A stretch of 64,000 bases of DNA, taken from NCBI GenBank assembly GCA_017506865.1, contig JAFCMP010000235.1, positions 1 through 64,000 on the forward strand. The letters are read 5' to 3'. This DNA comes from Tribonema minus (Eukaryota > Sar > Xanthophyceae > Tribonematales > Tribonemataceae). Every line of letters begins with the position of its first letter. Position 1 is the first letter of the stretch. Both the position numbers and the translations under genes were made by a program. Positions 21,201 to 29,949 of the stretch are shown piece by piece. The notes beneath the pieces are model-generated. The model was not told where the DNA came from and ran no database searches. It saw only the letters and a list, made by a program, of their open reading frames with translations.

Positions 21201-24038
21201 CGAGCCATCTTGAGCTTGCTGTGCTGCACCTCGAGACTGTGCCCCACACTCGCCTGCAGCAGCCATCGTGCCGCTGTCACTTCAAGTGCAAGTTCCTATG
21301 TCACCTTGAGTTTGGTGAGCCGCAGCTTAAGGTTGTCGCCCCTCTTGGCCAGTTGCAGCCGCCACAACCAAGCTCCACCAGTTTCAACTTAGCATCAACA
21401 GCATTTACATGCTTCAATTTGGTGTGCCGCAGCGCGAGGCTGCCATTGTAACTTCAACTTCAATTTAACGTCACCTTGAGCTCGGTGTGCCGCAGCTCGA
21501 GGCTGCCACTGTAACTTCAACTTCAATCTAAGATCACCTTGAGCTTGGTGTGCCGCAGCTCGAGGCTGCCGCCCGTCTTGGCCTGCAGCAGCCGCCGCAG
21601 CAGCGCCCCGCCGCCGCCGCCGTCCGCCGCGGTGGTCGCGCCGGCGCGCAGGCTCAGGCTCGGGTCCTTGAGGCACGACGACAGCGGCAGGCGCGTCGCG
21701 CGCAGCGCCCATGCGCGGCAGCGCCCCTGCACGGCGACGCGCGGTGCAGTTGACGTTCTGGGTTTTGTTATTCACAATCTAAGTTCAGATTACATCAAAA
21801 GCGTCAGTACTTACGTGCTGCAGGTGCTTGTGGTCAATCAACTACGAAAGCGTCAAACTACGCGTGAACTTAGCGGCGCCCTTGCACGGCACCCAGGATG
21901 CAATGGACGTATCGCGCGAGCTGGCGCTGCCCTTGTCCTCTGCCCCCTCACTCTACTGCTCCTGCATCAGTGACACCTCAAGGAAATCAGGGTGGGGTCC
22001 TTGAGGCACGAGCTCGTGCAGAGGCAGGCATGTCGCGCGCAGCGCCCACGCGCGGCAACGCCCCTGCACGGCGATGCGCGATGCAATGGACATTCTGCGC
22101 GTAAGGCAAGAACCCGGCTTCGGCGGCAACAAGAAGCCCCCCCGCTTCCGCAAACTTGTGTGCCGTGCGTTGCGCCAACTCTCAGTTGGGCAGCGCCGCT
22201 GCACGGCGGCGCGCGATGCAGCGGACGTTTTGCGTGAAGCTCGTGCTGGCGCTGCCACTGTTCTTTTGCCCCCACGCTTGACTGCTTCTGCATCAGTGAC
22301 ACCGCCATGAAATCAGGGTCGGGCCCTCGAGGCATGAGGGCAGCGGCAGGCGCGTCACGCGCGGCGCCCACGCACGGCGACGCGGTGGTGCACGATGGAG
22401 GCAGCCCTCTCGGTTAGGGTTAGTGTCAGGGTTAGGGTTTGGGCCAGCGTGTGCCATGGCGCGTGCGGTGCGCAGCGTGCTCAAGGCGCTCGGCGCGATC
22501 GCAATGATGATGCTGCGCGCCCGCTCTCTGTGGCCATTCGCGTTGCAAAGGAGACGCCGAGGCGGCGCGGTCGATCTACGACGGGGCGCCTGCGCTGCTC
22601 TCGCGTTCTCTCGCTGCCATGGCCGCCGCGTGCTGCCATGCGCAAAGGGTCAGGGTCGCAGTGAGTGCCGGGGTGCGTCCAGTGGCGCTGCTAGCGTGCG
22701 CAATGTGCGATCGCGGCTCGGTCTCGCTGCACGGCGACGACGCGCGCCGCGGTAACTCGTGGTACAAGGGCATGTGTACCGTCCGCGCCTCCGACCTGCT
22801 GTGCTTCGAGGTGCGCGCGGGCGCAGCGGTTTTGCCACGAGCCGCACGGCTCTAGCACGACTGATGCGCCACCTGCCCCTTTCAATGTCTTGCAGATCCT
22901 GATGCTCGAGGCCTCGGAGACCTCACCACAGTGCAGCCAGTCACCGCGACACAAGGCATAGGTTAGTGGTGGGGTTCACAACACCGTGTGCCACACCTCC
23001 AGCCGACCGCACCTCCATGCGCCGCACGGCACGAGCTCGAACACGACTCATGTGCCGCCTGCGCTTCTGACCTCGTGCAGATCCTGATGTCACAAGGACA
23101 CCCCGCTCAAGTACGTCCAGTCACCTCAACACTAGGCGTAAGTTGAAGTCAGCGCATGAATACTGACGGCCCATGGCGACTTGCGCACACAGACAGATAC
23201 CCTGAGGGATCATGTCCGGCACCATGATGATCATGTGCAAAAGCCGTTGCCACTACCTGCAGGCCGCGCGCTGACTTCCACCGAGGTGCGTAGAACCTGT
23301 AATATCCCTCGCAGCCGCCGCTGCGCATCACATCTCATCCAATTGCCAAGCGCATCAGCAGCAACAGCATTAAGGCTACATCCCCCCCCCCCCCCCCTTC
23401 CCAGGACTTCACTGTGATCCTTAGAGCCTCTCGTGATAGTGATAATGAAGCAAACGCTTGCCAGCCTTGATATAGTCCGATGCACATGCAATGCTGTGTA
23501 CCCCCCCCCCCTCCCCGCCCCTGAACGCCCGCGGTCACAAGTGAAGGGCTTACTCTGACCCTCACCCTCACCCTAATTCTAACCCTAAACCTAGCACCGA
23601 CCCCTACTGAGTGAACGCACGTGCGGGCATCCCTGGCAGGCATTTAAGCCAGTGGCATAGTGTACCTGTTGCCTGCGACCATCGTCGCCACGTGCTGACA
23701 CCGTTGCTCACGCATGCGTACATACATTCATGGTGTAATAACCATGTACTTAAAGTATGTAGAAGTACATACACATGAATATCTACACCCATAAATAACG
23801 TAGAGACGAAGGCCAATGATGGAAACGGAAGGGGCGCATTGCTGTCTTGATATCATGCCAGAGGTAGGCCTCATGAAACTTCACCGATGAGCAGTGTTAC
23901 CTGATACAGGGCCAGCGTCGCGGCAAACTCGTCCGCGTCCTGTGTGCGCGACTTGGACTTGCGACTCAGCGCGTCGAGTCGCGGGCGCGCCACAAAGGCC
24001 AGGACGACGATCGCGGCGGCGCGGAACAGCCTGCGCAT
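12245..24038 (-). CDS. Unrecognised eight-exon protein with N-terminal hydrophobic segment
   Basis: Exons on the minus strand: 24038-23901 (ATG), 21726-21538, 20500-20381, 19144-18956, 17888-17796, 16160-15946, 13614-13422 and 12328-12245 (TGA 12247-12245). Each has AG and GT borders and high third-position GC, and every junction keeps phase, giving about 406 residues. The N-terminus MRRLFRAAAIVVLAFVA looks like a signal anchor. Notable segments are HDIIKFLAFLIADGNYYPEG in exon 3, RMSFSPLGATRWIVRPAG in exon 4, TLEIVRRSKKACTYVHGATG in exon 5, a Ser/Gly-rich then Ala-rich stretch in exon 6, and MATLMERWLLPVAGQLNAW in exon 7. I do not recognise the family. Further exons could be missing in the long introns, and the model could merge two genes. 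Confidence 0.6.
12703..12733 (+). repeat. Internal telomeric repeat, five units
   Basis: Perfect GGTTAG repeats lie within an intron of the minus-strand gene, between its exons 7 and 8. Confidence 0.95.
12905..13255 (-). repeat. Tandem echo of exon 7 end, about 240-bp unit
   Basis: The string CTCAAAGCAGA followed by GCCGATGGTCGG or AACCAATGGTCGG occurs at 12911 and 13151. Between them (about 13090-13135), the minus strand repeats GTGGCGGGGCAGCTCAACGC and the GCGTGGATTCAGGAC end of exon 7, with a GTGCGTATG donor. The real exon end is at 13422. Confidence 0.85.
13689..13820. mobile_element. hAT-like MITE, 132 bp, with target-site duplication
   Basis: The element starts CAGGGTTGTTAAT and ends ATTAACAACCCTG, a perfect 13-bp terminal inverted repeat that extends to 17 bp with one mismatch. 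It is flanked by CTCGAGAT (13681-13688) and CTCGAGAG (13821-13828), an 8-bp direct repeat with one mismatch. Terminal CAGGG and an 8-bp target duplication are hallmarks of the hAT superfamily. There is no transposase, so it is non-autonomous. It sits in an intron of the minus-strand gene, upstream of exon 7 in gene order. Confidence 0.85.
13905..14412 (-). other. Organelle-derived AT-rich insert (nuclear plastid DNA)
   Basis: About 500 bp of AT-rich DNA sits abruptly inside GC-rich intron sequence. On the minus strand, 14412-14357 encodes an AtpF-like C-terminus ending DSKINRLGGRL. It overlaps the ATG of an AtpD-like frame by four bases (ATGA), with AGGAGG 6 nt upstream of the ATG. This arrangement is known from red-lineage plastid genomes. 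The left half (13905-14100) is also AT-rich but I could not identify it, so the insert may be a mosaic. Confidence 0.75.
14082..14357 (-). pseudogene. atpD: Plastid atpD (ATP synthase CF1 delta) fragment in nuclear DNA
   Basis: The frame of 91 codons starts MTNKMSALKIANPYAEAFFQ. The KIANPYAEA segment matches the conserved N-terminus of ATP synthase delta subunits. The bacterial-style AGGAGG site and the overlap with the AtpF-like stop support a plastid origin. Past about residue 35 I see no delta-like sequence. The frame stops at about half the usual length (roughly 180 residues), so the copy is truncated or rearranged. It is not expected to be expressed from the nucleus. Confidence 0.7.
15120..15450. 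repeat. Tandem duplication, about 175-bp unit, in an intron
   Basis: GGCTCCGCAGGCGGCGCGCT at about 15132 recurs as GGCTCCGCAGGTGGCGCGCT at about 15299. Each is followed by a CACGCGAGCGAGC block, GAAGACAnAGAGCAAT, and CAGGCGGnGAGGC. It lies between exons 6 and 7 of the minus-strand gene. No exon could be assigned. Confidence 0.75.
16361..16405 (-). repeat. Exon echo: copy of exon 6 start
   Basis: On the minus strand this reads VLALCAHTLLRAVT, a diverged copy of VLASCVYMLLRPLR at the start of exon 6 (real start 16160). It lies about 200 nt upstream of the exon in gene orientation. Confidence 0.7.
17338..17795 (-). repeat. Minisatellite of about 31-bp units starting at an exon donor
   Basis: Around 14 units carry the core GCGTCAGCGCTCAAACGTGT then GACGCTCCACT, with small variations. 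The array starts directly at the donor of exon 5 (17796) of the minus-strand gene and fills the first 450 nt of the intron. Units abut with no unique spacers. Confidence 0.9.
18031..18068 (-). repeat. Exon echo: copy of exon 5 start with its acceptor
   Basis: The minus strand repeats CAGACCCTGGAGATTGTGCG and the following GCGCAGCAAGAAGGC, encoding TLEIVRRSKKA. The real exon begins at 17888, about 180 nt downstream in gene orientation. Confidence 0.9.
20913..20940 (-). repeat. Internal telomeric repeat, minus orientation
   Basis: TAACCCTAACCCTAACCCTA lies between exons 2 and 3 of the minus-strand gene. A further CCTAACCCTAACCC occurs at about 21003-21017. Confidence 0.9.
21207..21537 (-). repeat. 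Exon-echo ladder: four copies of exon 2 end with donor
   Basis: The 3' end of exon 2 (minus strand; real end 21538) encodes SLELRHTKLK before a GTGATC donor. Degraded copies of this edge occur at about 21472-21509, 21412-21445, 21301-21360 and 21207-21258. Most keep CACCTTGAG (the donor complement) and GGTGTGCCGCAGC. The two most distant copies also retain the preceding Gln-rich part. The intron string TAACTTCAACTTCAAT separates the units. Confidence 0.9.
21890..22400 (-). repeat. Exon-echo array: copies of exon 2 start, about 300-bp unit
   Basis: Parts of the start of exon 2 (encoding CRAWALRATRLPLSSCLKDP) recur at about 21995-22080 and 22310-22385. The shared blocks include CTTGAGGCACGA or CTCGAGGCATGA and GCAGGCnnGTCGCGCGCAGC. 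Each unit also carries a CTGCATCAGTGACACC intron block. Confidence 0.85.
22540..22810 (+). CDS. Candidate exon of an unrecognised plus-strand gene
   Basis: An open frame with strong third-position GC reads GDAEAARSIYDGAPALLSRS, then later GNSWYKGMCTVRASDLLCFE, ending at a GTGCGC donor (22811). Minus-strand frames over the same bases have a much weaker codon signal. A possible next exon, ILMLEASETSPQ, starts at 22896 after TTGCAG. An altered copy of its start is at about 23081. The exon lies inside intron 1 of the minus-strand gene, so it implies either a nested gene or a mis-joined model. Function unknown. Confidence 0.4.
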
Positions 24039-24313
24039 CGCGACAGCGCGTTACACGTGCAGCCGGCACGTGAGGTGTGTTGGTAATTGCGCTTGCTCTG
24101 TGGCTGCTTGGGGATTATCCCCAAGGTGTCGGCTGATAAGTGTTCGTGTCTGTTAACAGTGACAGCTACCACGGTTACTCAACCGCCACAACAATGCCGA
24201 GTTGTTGTTGGTGAACGCACACATGTGTTTTCGGATAGCTCGGACACATCTTGGCTCTGAGCTCCTGCTGCTGTCAAGTTGATGAACTACTGTGGAGGTG
24301 CTGCATTCCGCAG

Positions 24314-24480
24314 GCACCCGTGATAAGCGCCGAGCGGACGACGAGCGATAAGAGAATGCGCCTCTGCACGCTTTGCAGCACGCGCAACGTGCCGCTCGCT
24401 GTCAGCGGCGCTCTCCGAGACGACCTGTGCGCCTCCTATTATCAGACTTATGGCTTCCGCTCTCGAGCGTCATTGCCGCG
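24314..24480 (+). CDS. Candidate plus-strand exon with a Cys pair
   Basis: After a CAG acceptor (24311-24313), an open frame reads APVISAERTTSDKRMRLCTL and continues with CSTRNVPLAVSGALRDDL. The CTLC pair could be half of a zinc site. The frame stays open past 24480, where coding character fades. It may belong with the candidate exon at 22540-22810. Function unknown. Confidence 0.3.
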
Positions 24481-24732
24481 CCTGACAAGTTTCAGCACCG
24501 GACGAGGATTGCAGACTTCAACTTCAAGCCCGCTTCTCCCGGGCGCACCGACACCAGTGCTTCTGCATGTACACGTTTCGCTTTGATGTGCTTATTAGCG
24601 TGCTTCTGCACACCGCAAAGCAGGCACGCGGCGAGCGCTGCTGCTGCGTGAGCACGAGGCACGAAGGGTCCAGCCCCCCCTCCCCCTCCCCGTCGCAGTG
24701 CCACGGTTCTGCATGCAGGTGTTGTCGGTGCA

Positions 24733-24810
24733 ATGCACGACCCCGACCCTGACCCCAACCCCTACCCTAACCCTAACCTAAACCCCAACCCTGACCCTAA
24801 CGCTAATTCC
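24733..24810 (-). repeat. Degenerate telomeric-type repeat
   Basis: CCTACCCTAACCCTAACC and surrounding CCCTGACCCC/AACCCC units form a diverged telomere-like tract in the intergenic gap between two minus-strand genes. Confidence 0.7.
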
Positions 24811-24839
24811 TGCCCCAACCCCGTGCGCGTGTGTCCGGC

Positions 24840-25360
24840 AGTCCAACGCACGCTGCTGCGCTCCTCCCCGCCGCGCCGCATCTGCGTCGTGCCGCACCAA
24901 GCCCGTGCGCGCCGCTGCCGCAGCACCCCACGCGTGAGCGTCTGCGCCGCCATCGAGCGCACCGCCGCCGCGCGCGCACCGCACGCCCCAACGATTCAGC
25001 ATCTACTTGCTCTCGCTGCCGTGCGCCGTCAATGCCACAATTGCGCCGCAGCAGCGCCCGTCGTGCCGCACAGGGCACGTGGCGCGCCGCCGCAGCAGCG
25101 GCCCACTCAAGTGTCTGCGCTGCCATTGACCGCACCGCTATGCGCGCGCACGCACTGCGCCCCAACGACTAGCATCAACATGTTCTCGCTGCCGTGCGCC
25201 GCCAATACAACAATCGCGCCCGCAGCAGCGCCCGTTGTGCCGCACCGGGCGCGCGCGCACTGCCACAGCAGCCCACTTGAGCGCCTGCGCCGCCATTGCG
25301 CATGCACTGCGCGCCAACAACTACCATCAACCCAGCTCTCGCTGCCGTGCGCTACCCAAC
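24840..25360 (-). repeat. Tandem triplication, about 170-bp unit, exon-echo type
   Basis: Three units share CTCGCTGCCGTGCG, GCCGCAGCAGCGCCCGT or a variant, GTGCCGCAC, and an AGCGnCTGCGCCGCCAT block. On the minus strand each has a GCGGCGCAG acceptor followed by related sequence (about 24941, 25110 and 25290). This fits echoes upstream of an exon at about 24941 of the Gln-rich gene, but I could not fix that exon's frame. Confidence 0.65.
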
Positions 25361-25363
25361 GCG

Positions 25364-25424
25364 GCGACGCAGCAGCAGCAGCAGCAGCAGCAGCAGCGGC
25401 AGCAGCAGCAGCAGCAGCAGCAGC

Positions 25425-25461
<37 letters not shown>

Positions 25462-25476
25462 GCGGCAGCAGCAGCG
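25364..25476 (+). repeat. CAG/AGC triplet repeat
   Basis: More than 35 AGC units, with a few GGC interruptions, form a microsatellite directly downstream of the donor at 25481 of the minus-strand Gln-rich gene. Confidence 0.95.
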
Positions 25477-25481
25477 CTCAC

Positions 25482-28257
25482 CGGAGCCCCTCCAGCACGT
25501 CGTCAGGATCCGGGTCCATGACCCCCTCCTCCTCCCAGCGCCACAGCGGCCGCCGCGTGCGCCGCGCCGCCGCCGGCCCCTCCGCAACCGTCCTGCGCAG
25601 CCGCCGCAGCAGCTCCGCCTGCGCCTGCTGCCGCTCCTGGCTGCTGCGACGCCCGCCTCCGCCGCCGCCGCCCGCTGCGGCGGCGGCGGCACCGCCGGCC
25701 GTGGGTGCGTCGGCGTCTGCGGCGCGCGTGGCGCAGGGGCGTAGGTGGTGAGCACTGCACGCATTCATACTCTCTGGTGGCAATCAGTATAGCTGCTTGG
25801 ATTCCGCCGTGTTCCGCTCGCGCTGACATGGCGCTGCAATGTGCATCGCGTAGCGCTGCTGTGGCGCGTTGCGCAGCGCCGCTATGGTCAGTGTTCGTGT
25901 CGATGCTCCGCGGCAAGATCCACATGCCAACGACACCTGCTGAGCAGCGCTGCAATGCTGTAATCAGCTGCCCCCCCATGGTTGAAGTTGATGCTGATGT
26001 TCCACTTCACTTGCTGCGCCAGCGGGCCAGCCGGCCCATCCACTGTCAGAGCGGTTTTGATTGATTGTCCACGGCGGCGCGATCAGGACCGTGCACTCGC
26101 GAACACTTCCGTCGCCGAGCTCTCCCAGAATTCACTCCGATGTTGAAGCTACGCATGGCAGAACAGTTACGTCTTGCCTACGTATGCCATGAGATCTTGA
26201 TTGGATCCTGAGTAGAAGTACTGCAAGTTCTCATCTGCACCCTGGCCATCACAAAACGCGCAGTTGACTCGCCGGCGGCGTCGTCCTCGTCCGGACATCC
26301 ACTTGAATGTTGAAGTTATAGCAATTAAATGCACAGTTGACTCACCGATGGCGTCCTCTTCGTCAACCGGCCAACGTGGCCACTGTCAAAGCGCTTTTTA
26401 AATTCAGCACGGCGACGCGGTCAGCGCCGTGCACACGCGAGCACTTCCATCACCAACCTCCGGTAATTCACTTCTATGTTGAAGTTACACTTGTCAAATG
26501 CGAAGTTGACTCACCGGCGGCGTCCTCCTCGTCAACCACCCTGATGATCTCGACGCTTCCGGTGCCCACTTCGATGTTGAATTTACAGTATCCAACTGCG
26601 CAGGCGACTCACCGGCGGCGTCCTCTCTCGTCAACCACCTTGATCATCTCGGCACTTCGGTGCCAAGCTCCTGAAGCCCACTTCAATGAAGATACAGTAT
26701 CCAAGTGCGAAGTTGACTCACCGGCGGCGTCCTTCTCATCCGAACATCCACTTCAATGTTGAAGTTGTAGTATTCAACTGCGAAGTTGACTCACCAGCGG
26801 CATCCTCCTCGTCGACTGCCCTGATCATCTCGTCCAGCTCTCGCTCCAGGTCCTTGAGCCTGTCTTTTGCCGCCGGCTCCGCGGAAAACGGCATCAACGG
26901 CTCAGTCTGTTGAGCGTCGCTGTTGGACGGCGGCGGAGGACCCCACGATGGCCGGTCGTCGTCATCATCGTTGTCGCTGTACCCCCCGTCGGACTGGTGA
27001 CCGTCCTGGCGACACGAGGCGCATGGAAATGGCGGCGTTGCCTTTAGTGCGTGGCAGTTTACTGTGCGTGGCAGTTTACTGCCGAAGCATCTTGGGTGTG
27101 AGGGTTTTGCGAGGGACCAAGAGAGGTACCAGCCTGCTGATGAGAGGTAGGGTAGTACCTCACTATGGTTGAGCATCATCATCAGCAGAGGGTGCGCACG
27201 CACACCGGCCCAGCGGACAATGGTCTGCTGTGGCAGCTGCAGCCGCGCGCCGTCGGGGCGACAGACAGCGCACGCAAACAAAATTTTCACACTGGCTGTG
27301 AAACCGTTCCACGTAGGGCGCCCGGTGCAGTGCATCTCTGTGACGGCGCATCGCATCAGGTGCCCGCGCAGTCTCTCAGCACTGCCACATCGCTTGCGCA
27401 CGCGCGCGACGCAGCACCCGTGCAGGACGGCGGCGGCACCGCGCCGAGGGGCGGAACGGAGGGCGCGCCATGAAGGTGTCAGTCGGTGATTTGGTTATGA
27501 TCCGACAAGTGGCCCAGCGGGGTCGCGCGTATGCATTGGACCCCAAGTACATGGGTCCTTGGCAAGTTGAGGCGCAAGCCGGCAAGTCTGGTTTGTCTTT
27601 CATTTGCTGCATGATGGGGCGGCGCATCAGGCACACCACGGCTCATGTTGAGAACATGAAGCCATTCCACCTCAGGCTCGTTCAGTTTGAGCACCAGATG
27701 CTCAGCCCTCAGCAGCTGGAGGAGCTGCCAAACGCTCGCGGCCACGCATTCCCCGTGCTTGTCTGCACCTGCGTTGCTGTGAAAGTATTATACAGAGCAC
27801 ACACAGCAGCAACCTCGGCCTTGTATTAACCTCAAGCCTGACCCGCGCCTCGTAACACACTATGAACGCCAGCCAGCGCAAGGCAGTGCGTCAGGAGGGC
27901 GGTGGCGGCGTTGGCGTTGTTTGTTTTGCGGCGTCGGGCGCACCCGCCGCTTGCGGCAGACGCCGGAGCGCTGCTGCGGTCCTCATCGCTCAGGAACCCC
28001 CCAAATACTCCCCTTACGAGTGATCCTAACCCTAACCCTAGATCTAAGCAAGCCTGGCCAGTCCACGCGCCAAGCACGAGTCAAGCAGTCTCACACGAAT
28101 GGCATGTACCTCAACAACCTCCTGTGGGCGTTGCTCCGCAGGTGCCTCGCGCCGCTGCTGCTGCTGCATCCCCGCACCCTGCTGCTCCGGCGGCTGCTGC
28201 TGTTGCTGCGGCGGCGGCGCCTGCAGCTGCTTCTGCTGCGGCGGCGGCCGCTGCCAC

Positions 28258-28316
<59 letters not shown>

Positions 28317-29949
28317 CCACGGAGGCGCGCCGCCGAGCGGTGGCACATAGACCTGCTGCTCATCGTACGGCGCGCGCTGCGGGTACTGCTGCTGCTGCCA
28401 GGCCTGCTGCTGGATGAAGCGACAGAGGCGGCGAAGTCAGGCTGCTGAACCATGCTGTGTGCATGTGCCGAGGGCGTGGATGTTGCGGGGCTTCGACTGA
28501 GCGGTAGGTATGCTTGCTCTTTCACCATTCACACAGAGGTTGAGCGCATACCACTGCACGCGTGCTGGTGCTCGCTGTAGTGTGCTCGCTGCCAATGTAC
28601 CTATGCTGCGTGCGCTGTGCGTCGAGGCTCCCCGAATCGGTCGCGCATGCACGCAGAAAAATGCGCTTTGGCGACGCGGTGCTTTGCGGTGCGCGGCTCG
28701 CTCATAGAGTTTGCGCCGTCCTAAAAGCTGCCAATTTAGAAGTCAGGCCTTGATGCTACGGGCTACGACTACTGCTTGTTGTTGACGTCACCATCCTAGA
28801 ACAGGTTGCCAGTTTTGGTCACCGTCCGCGTGTGCACTTGTCACGTCGCATGCAGCGCCGCCGCCACGCGGGATTCGCGACAGTAGTAGCAGCAATGGTG
28901 ACGCACGAGCGGCCAGCGTCACAGCACGCGGCAACGCACGCGCGCAGTGCAGCGCGCGTGACAGCACACACGGCGATGGCGCCACGTGCGAGCACATGCT
29001 GCTGAAGGCCTGGTCATGCCAGTATTAAGGTTAGGGGTGGAATCGCATGCATGCAGTGCATGCAGATGCGTTTTTGCGGCTCGTTGCACTGAACCACATG
29101 CAGTCATATTGTGACAATACCCAAAACTCAAGGGCAGCTGGCAGCTTAGGATTGACCGCCAGGGTGGGTTCCTCATGGCGTACGAGAGAAGCTGTCCAGG
29201 CCTACATGCGGTGCAGCGTCGCAAACTTCAAGTGGCGCGCAGCATCACCACGAACGTGGCGATTTCACCAGAACTTGCACGTACGATTGGTTGCACATGA
29301 CCATGAATCGCAGCGAGGTGTACTTTTTATAAATTCTCGCTCAGGGCGCGAAAAAGCCCAGAAGGTGGATGTCCACGCACCTGCAACCAGAATCTACACG
29401 TGTCTTTGTGAACACCTTGAAAGGCTCAATGCACATTGCGGATATCTTCTAAACGACAAGTGAGGTATACCTTTGGGGCCAGAGTAAGATTTAGGCTCAT
29501 AAACTCAAGCTGCTGCTGACCCTGCTCAACGCCCAGAAAGCGGACCAGCAGCCATGGTTTCGGCTTGCTTGTACCAGTTGATGTGCCGGATCAGTCACAG
29601 TAAATCATGAACACAATCTGATATTCCAAAGTGCTGGGTAGGAGCCCGTCCGAGGACTTCTGCACTAGCTCGCATCGTAACAGCTGCGAGATCCCCTGCC
29701 GATCGTTCAATTCGTGGTCAATAGGGCGCGCACCTGCTGCTGCTGCTGCTGCTGCTGCTTGTGCTGCCACAGTTGACGCTGAAGCACCTGTCTCTGCTGC
29801 TGCTGCTGCACCACCCTCAGCTGCAGAATCCTCTGCTTGAATTGCATGTTCCGCAGCTTCGCCTGTTTCAGCCTCTGCGCCTCCACCACCATTTGCAGGA
29901 CTGTTGCTCGGTCAGGAATAGAATCCTGCAGCTGCTGCTGCCGCTGCAT
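25482..29949 (-). CDS. Gln-rich coiled-coil protein, multi-exon, 3' end unresolved
   Basis: Exons on the minus strand: 29949-29734, 28403-28110, 27005-26795 and 25716-25482. Junction phases agree (0, 0, 1/2), and the last exon ends in phase 2 and must continue to lower coordinates. The N-terminus MQRQQQLQDSIPDRATVLQM is followed by a Gln/Arg/Leu-rich helix ending in polyGln. Exon 2 has YPQRAPYDEQQVYVPPLGG and about 16 Gln encoded by a CTG tract. Exon 3 has a DNDDDDD cluster and the helix LKDLERELDEMIRAVDEEDA. The last exon has RQQAQAELLRRLRRTVAEG and PLWRWEEEGVMDPDPDDVLE. This suggests a nuclear or RNA-binding regulatory protein by composition only. Start ATG 29949 could instead be internal. 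The gap at 27006-28109 contains a retroelement fragment. Confidence 0.6.
26263..26760 (-). repeat. Exon-echo ladder: five copies of an exon end with donor
   Basis: The exon at 27005-26795 ends by encoding VDEEDAAG before the donor GTGAGTCAACTTCG. That edge recurs downstream with donors near 26721, 26612, 26515, 26346 and 26274. Each has GACTCACCGGCGGCGTCC or a variant, and most extend back into the TCGTCAACCACC and GATCATCTCG region of the exon. Spacings are about 70-170 nt. Confidence 0.93.
27470..27829 (+). mobile_element. Ty3/gypsy-type integrase C-terminal fragment
   Basis: An open frame of 119 codons begins MKVSVGDLVMIRQVAQRG, then KYMGPWQVEAQAGKSG, and HTTAHVENMKPFHLRL. The GDLV strand, the GPW-V (GPY/F-like) module and the HVENMKPFH end are typical of the C-terminal domain of Ty3/gypsy retrotransposon integrases. 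No catalytic core, reverse transcriptase or LTR is visible, so this is an orphan fragment. It lies in an intron of the minus-strand Gln-rich gene. Confidence 0.7.
28255..28315 (-). repeat. CTG triplet tract encoding polyglutamine
   Basis: About 16-18 CTG units on the plus strand read as CAG on the coding minus strand. They give a Gln run in exon 28403-28110. Confidence 0.9.
29321..29362 (-). repeat. Dispersed LINE-tail element, copy 2
   Basis: GTACTTTTTATAAATTCTCG is followed by CTCAGGGCGCGAAAAAGCCC. An AGAATCTACACGT string nearby matches the flank of the copies at 55.6 and 56.1 kb. It is a solo tail with no LINE frame beside it. Confidence 0.7.

Noticed and set aside
22650..22847. Minus-strand frames over 22.7 kb as an exon of the long minus-strand gene
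   Set aside because: Codon third positions are mixed, whereas the plus-strand frame over the same bases is strongly GC-ending.
25107..25521. Poly-Ala and poly-Ser frames over the CAG repeat
   Set aside because: They come from triplet-repeat translation only. The tract follows a donor of the minus-strand gene and is intronic.
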